DNA of 7,298 bases. It comes from an uncultured Clostridia bacterium (lineage in GTDB: Bacteria > Bacillota > Clostridia > Christensenellales > Aristaeellaceae). Position numbers and translations under genes: made by a program. The notes under the pieces were generated by a model. That model worked only from the letters and a program-made list of their open reading frames with translations. It did no database searches and was not told the origin of the DNA. The stretch spans positions 1 through 7,298 of the forward strand of contig CALGYL010000295.1 in NCBI GenBank assembly GCA_937934775.1, given 5' to 3'. The stretch's first letter is position 1. The number at the start of each line of letters is the position of its first letter. This document shows, piece by piece, positions 4,426 to 7,298 of this stretch.

Positions 4426-6054
4426 TTGAACAACGCATTCTACACCATGGAGCAGCCCAAGAACGAACCGGTCAAGGGGTATGTGCCGGGCAGCGCGGAG
4501 CGCGCCTCTCTGAAAGCGGAACTCAGCCGTCAGGCGGCGGTGGAACTTTCGATCCCGCTCATTATCGGCGGGCGTGAGGTCAAAACCGGAACGCTGGGCA
4601 AGATCGTGATGCCCCACAACCACAAGCATACGCTGGCGACCTATTGCAACGCCGGCGAGGCCGAACTGAAGGAAGCCATTCAGGCCGCGAAAGCCGCCAA
4701 GGCCGCCTGGGCCGAAATGCCTTGGGAGCACCGCGCGGCCATCTTCCTCAAGGCCGCGGACCTTCTGGCCGGGCCTTGGCGCGACCGCGTCAACGCCGCC
4801 ACCATGCTGGGACAGAGCAAGACCGCCTATCAGGCCGAGATCGACTCCGCCTGCGAACTGGCGGACTTTTTGCGCTTCAACGTCTATTACGCCCAGGAGA
4901 TTATGAAGCAGCAGCCCGGCAGCATGCCCGCCATCTGGAACCGGATGGAATACCGGCCGCTGGACGGCTTTGTCGTGTCGGTATCGCCGTTCAACTTCAC
5001 CTCCATCGGCGGCAATCTCTGCACCGCCCCGGCCATCATGGGCAACACCGTGCTCTGGAAGCCCTCGTCCACGGCGGTTCTGTCCAATTACTACTTTATG
5101 AAGCTTCTGGAGGAGGCGGGTCTGCCCGCGGGCGTGATCAATTTCATCCCCTGCCGCGGCACCGACCTTTCCAAGTACGTATTGAACGATCCCGACATGG
5201 CGGGCTTCCACTTCACCGGCTCCACGGAAGTGTTCAGCGGCGTGTGGTCGCTGGTGGGCCAGAACATCCGCGCCTACCACAACTACCCGCGCCTGGTGGG
5301 TGAGACCGGCGGCAAGGACTTCGTGTTCGCGCACCCGTCCGCCGATGTGGATGCGCTGGTTTCGGCGCTGGCCCGCGGCGCGTTTGAGTACCAAGGGCAG
5401 AAGTGCTCCGCGGCCTCCCGCGCCTACATCCCGGAAAGCCTGTGGGGCGGCGTGAAGGAAAAGCTGCTGGGCGAGCTTTCGAAGCTGAAGGTCGGCGACA
5501 TTCAGGACTTCACCAGCTTCATGGGCGCGGTGATCGACAGGAATTCCTTTAACAACATCAAGTCCTACATTGATTACGCCGCGGCTTCCCCGGACGCCGA
5601 GGTGCTATGCGGCTCCTACGACGATTCCGTGGGCTACTTTGTGACCCCCACCGTCATTCTGGCCAAGAAGCCGGACTTCAAGAGCATGGTGGAGGAGATT
5701 TTCGGGCCTGTTTTGACCATTTACGTCTATCCGGACGAGGATTTGGACGGCGCGTTGAAGGCCTGCGACACCGCCTCGCCCTACGCGCTGACCGGCGCGG
5801 TCTTTGCCCAGGACCGCGGCGCCATCGTCAAGATGGAGAAGGCGCTTACCGGCACCGCAGGCAACTTCTACATCAACGACAAGCCCACCGGCGCGGTGAT
5901 CGGCCAGCAGCCCTTCGGCGGCGCGCGGGCCTCTGGCACCAACGACAAGGCGGGCTCCCTGCTCAACCTCTACCGCTGGATCAGCCCGCGCGTGATCAAG
6001 GAGAACTTCCTGCCCGCCAAGGAGATCGTCTATCCCTTCATGAAGGAATCCTGA
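4426..6054 (+). CDS. pruA: Delta-1-pyrroline-5-carboxylate (L-glutamate gamma-semialdehyde) dehydrogenase
   Basis: A 542-aa aldehyde dehydrogenase of the ALDH4 type, which oxidises P5C/glutamate semialdehyde to L-glutamate with NAD(P)+ in the cytosol. The N-terminus MNNAFYTMEQPKNEPVKGY, followed by PGSAERASLKAEL, is typical of this subfamily. Visible catalytic and cofactor sites are SPFNFTSIGGN with N190, LWKPSS with K212, FTGSTEVF at 263-270, the general base E293 in LVGETGGKDF, and the nucleophile C327 in YQGQKCSAASRAY. The PFGGARASGTNDKAG segment near the C-terminus is a further ALDH4 hallmark. All catalytic residues are present, so the enzyme should be active. I chose the TTG at 4426 on ribosome-site spacing and family N-terminus. 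No PutA-like proline dehydrogenase domain is attached. Its substrate P5C is the product of the preceding HypD. The M24 gene follows after 11 nt. Confidence 0.95.
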   Translation: MNNAFYTMEQPKNEPVKGYVPGSAERASLKAELSRQAAVELSIPLIIGGREVKTGTLGKIVMPHNHKHTLATYCNAGEAELKEAIQAAKAAKAAWAEMPWEHRAAIFLKAADLLAGPWRDRVNAATMLGQSKTAYQAEIDSACELADFLRFNVYYAQEIMKQQPGSMPAIWNRMEYRPLDGFVVSVSPFNFTSIGGNLCTAPAIMGNTVLWKPSSTAVLSNYYFMKLLEEAGLPAGVINFIPCRGTDLSKYVLNDPDMAGFHFTGSTEVFSGVWSLVGQNIRAYHNYPRLVGETGGKDFVFAHPSADVDALVSALARGAFEYQGQKCSAASRAYIPESLWGGVKEKLLGELSKLKVGDIQDFTSFMGAVIDRNSFNNIKSYIDYAAASPDAEVLCGSYDDSVGYFVTPTVILAKKPDFKSMVEEIFGPVLTIYVYPDEDLDGALKACDTASPYALTGAVFAQDRGAIVKMEKALTGTAGNFYINDKPTGAVIGQQPFGGARASGTNDKAGSLLNLYRWISPRVIKENFLPAKEIVYPFMKES

Positions 6055-6059
6055 GGAGG
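6054..6059 (+). promoter_or_regulatory. Ribosome binding site of the M24 gene, overlapping the pruA stop
   Basis: AGGAGG shares one base with the pruA TGA stop (6052-6054) and lies 6 nt before the ATG at 6066. This implies one transcript and probable translational coupling. Confidence 0.8.
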
Positions 6060-6065
6060 CGCGGC

Positions 6066-7250
6066 ATGGACAAGTCCTTTTATGTGGAAAACCGGCGCGC
6101 GCTGTACGCACGCATCCCGGGCGACGCGCTGATTCTCTCTTTCTCCGGCTCCGCGCTCCGGCGCACCGCCGACGCCTTCCACGGCTTCTTCGCCAACCGG
6201 AATTTTGCCTACCTGACGGGCGTTGGGCTGCCCAACGCCCAGCGCTTCATCTTCATGGCTGAAAAGCGCGGCGAGACGGTGGAGGAAACGCTGTTTCTAT
6301 TGCTGCCGGACGCGCATCTGGAGCGCTGGAACGGCCGCAGGGTCAAGGCAGACGAAGCCCGCGCGCTGTCGGGCATCGATTCGATCGCCTGGGTGGACGA
6401 TTTTTCCGCCCGCTTCCACAAGGCGGCGGTTTCCGGCCTGTACGAGCAGTTGTATCTGGACATCGACCGCCTGAAGCCGGGCGATCCCGAGAACGACGCG
6501 GACCGCTTTGCCGCTCTCGCCGCGAAGGAGTACCCGTTCCTCACGGTTCGCAACATGCTGCCCCACCTCCGGGCGCTGCGCACCCTCAAGAAGCCCTGCG
6601 AGATTGAGGCCATGGGCAAGGCCATGACCATCACCCGGGAGGGCATTCTGGACATGATGCGCCTGGTTCAGCCCGGCATGGTGGAATACGAGCTCAAGGC
6701 GGTTTACGACGCGGCGCTGACCCGGAACGGCGTCATTACGCCCGCCTTCCCGCCGATCATCTCCTCCGGCGTCAACAACTTCTGCATCCATTACGACGCC
6801 TACACCGGCCCGGTGAATGACGGCGACATGATCCTGAACGACGTGGGCGCGATCTGGGACAACGAGTGCAACGACGTGTCCCGCGGCTGGCCGGTGAACG
6901 GCAGGTTCTCCAAGGAGCAGCGGCTTCTCTATACCTGCGCCTACAACACCTCCCAGTACATGTTTTCTATCCTCAAGCCCGGCATGCCCATGGCCGATGT
7001 GGACCTGACCGCCCGCAAGTTCAACTTCGAGCAGCTCAAGGCCATCGGGCTCGTCAAGGAGTACGAGGAAGTGGGCCGTTACATGTGGCACGGCGGCGCG
7101 CACCACGTGGGCTTTGACGTGCACGACGTGGTGGACATGACCCGCCCGGTCGCCGCCGGCATGGTGTTCTGCGTGGACATCGGCATCTACAACGAGGACT
7201 GGGGCATCGGCTTCCGGCTGGAGGACAACTGCCTCGTCACCGAGACCGGC
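6066..7250 (+). CDS. M24 (aminopeptidase P / creatinase-like) family protein, 3' end missing
   Basis: The 395 visible residues have the two-part layout of aminopeptidase P and prolidase: an N-terminal creatinase-N domain (about 1-160) and a C-terminal pita-bread catalytic domain (about 175 onward). Aligned by eye to E. coli PepP, the metal ligands are D259 (LNDVGA), D270 (CNDVSRG), H346 (HGGAHHVG) and E386 (FRLEDNCLVTETG). The position that is normally Glu in VEPGLY is D371 in CVDIGIY. Likely shuttle histidines are H242 (IHY) and H353 (VHD). The family cleaves the bond before proline, so it could supply Pro/Hyp from collagen-like peptides to HypD; the Glu-to-Asp change leaves substrate and activity open. 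The TAG following ETG is formed by one genomic T plus adapter bases, so the real gene continues beyond the contig, probably by tens of codons. Family strong, specificity inferred. Confidence 0.88.
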
Positions 7251-7251
7251 T

Positions 7252-7298
7252 AGATCGGAAGAGCACACGTCTGAACTCCAGTCACTTAGGCATCTCGT
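7252..7298 (+). other. Illumina TruSeq adapter, index and P7 start (sequencing artefact)
   Basis: From 7252 the sequence reads AGATCGGAAGAGCACACG... to 7285, the 34-base TruSeq indexed-adapter stem. It is followed by TTAGGC (7286-7291), which I recognise as TruSeq index 3, and ATCTCGT (7292-7298), the first bases of the P7 tail. It is untrimmed adapter read-through at a contig end, not genomic DNA. It supplies two bases of the false stop codon of the M24 gene. On the reverse strand it encodes the familiar artefact peptide CSSDL. Confidence 0.98.

Noticed and set aside
3030..4433. Minus-strand open frame of 467 codons opposite hypD
   Set aside because: Same kind of GC-driven shadow; composition rich in Val, Gly, Ala and His, no family resemblance, and opposite the glycyl radical domain.
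6297..7268. Minus-strand open frame of 323 codons beginning MCSSDL
   Set aside because: Its first codons come from the reverse complement of the Illumina adapter, and the rest is antisense to the M24 gene.

Overview
The window reads as the end of a metagenomic or draft-genome contig from a high-GC anaerobic bacterium, probably a Clostridia-like Firmicute. The reasons are an oxygen-sensitive glycyl radical enzyme with its activase, strong AGGAGG-type ribosome binding sites, tight gene packing and TTG starts. No RNA gene, mobile element or CRISPR array is visible, so the taxon is an inference. The last 47 bases (7252-7298) are not genomic: they are Illumina TruSeq adapter with a six-base index and the start of the P7 tail. 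They create a false stop codon in the last gene.

Layout: on the minus strand at the left are a VOC/glyoxalase-fold gene, cut by the window start (1-121), and an XRE-cupin transcriptional regulator (144-722). A 267-bp divergent control region (723-989) holds a near-consensus sigma-70 promoter on each strand and several palindromes. On the plus strand are a glycyl radical activating enzyme (990-1859), a glycyl radical enzyme (1872-4256), a 169-bp gap rich in RNA hairpins, a delta-1-pyrroline-5-carboxylate (P5C) dehydrogenase (4426-6054) and an M24 creatinase/aminopeptidase P family protein (6066-7250, 3' truncated).

The glycyl radical enzyme can be assigned with good confidence as trans-4-hydroxy-L-proline dehydratase (HypD). 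As far as I recall the Clostridioides difficile enzyme, every active-site residue recurs here at a constant +5 offset. HypD turns 4-hydroxyproline into P5C. The well-known continuation is reduction to proline by ProC. Here the linked downstream gene is instead a P5C/glutamate-semialdehyde dehydrogenase, so the cluster suggests an oxidative route: hydroxyproline to P5C to glutamate, with NAD(P)H formed. The M24 protein, translationally packed behind the dehydrogenase, would fit release of Xaa-Pro or Xaa-Hyp units from collagen-type peptides, although one of its metal ligands is changed from Glu to Asp. The divergent XRE-cupin protein is the obvious candidate regulator.

Most interesting points: the oxidative hypD-pruA-peptidase arrangement, the possible attenuator between hypD and pruA, the altered M24 metal site, the symmetric divergent promoter region, and the adapter artefact at the 3' end.
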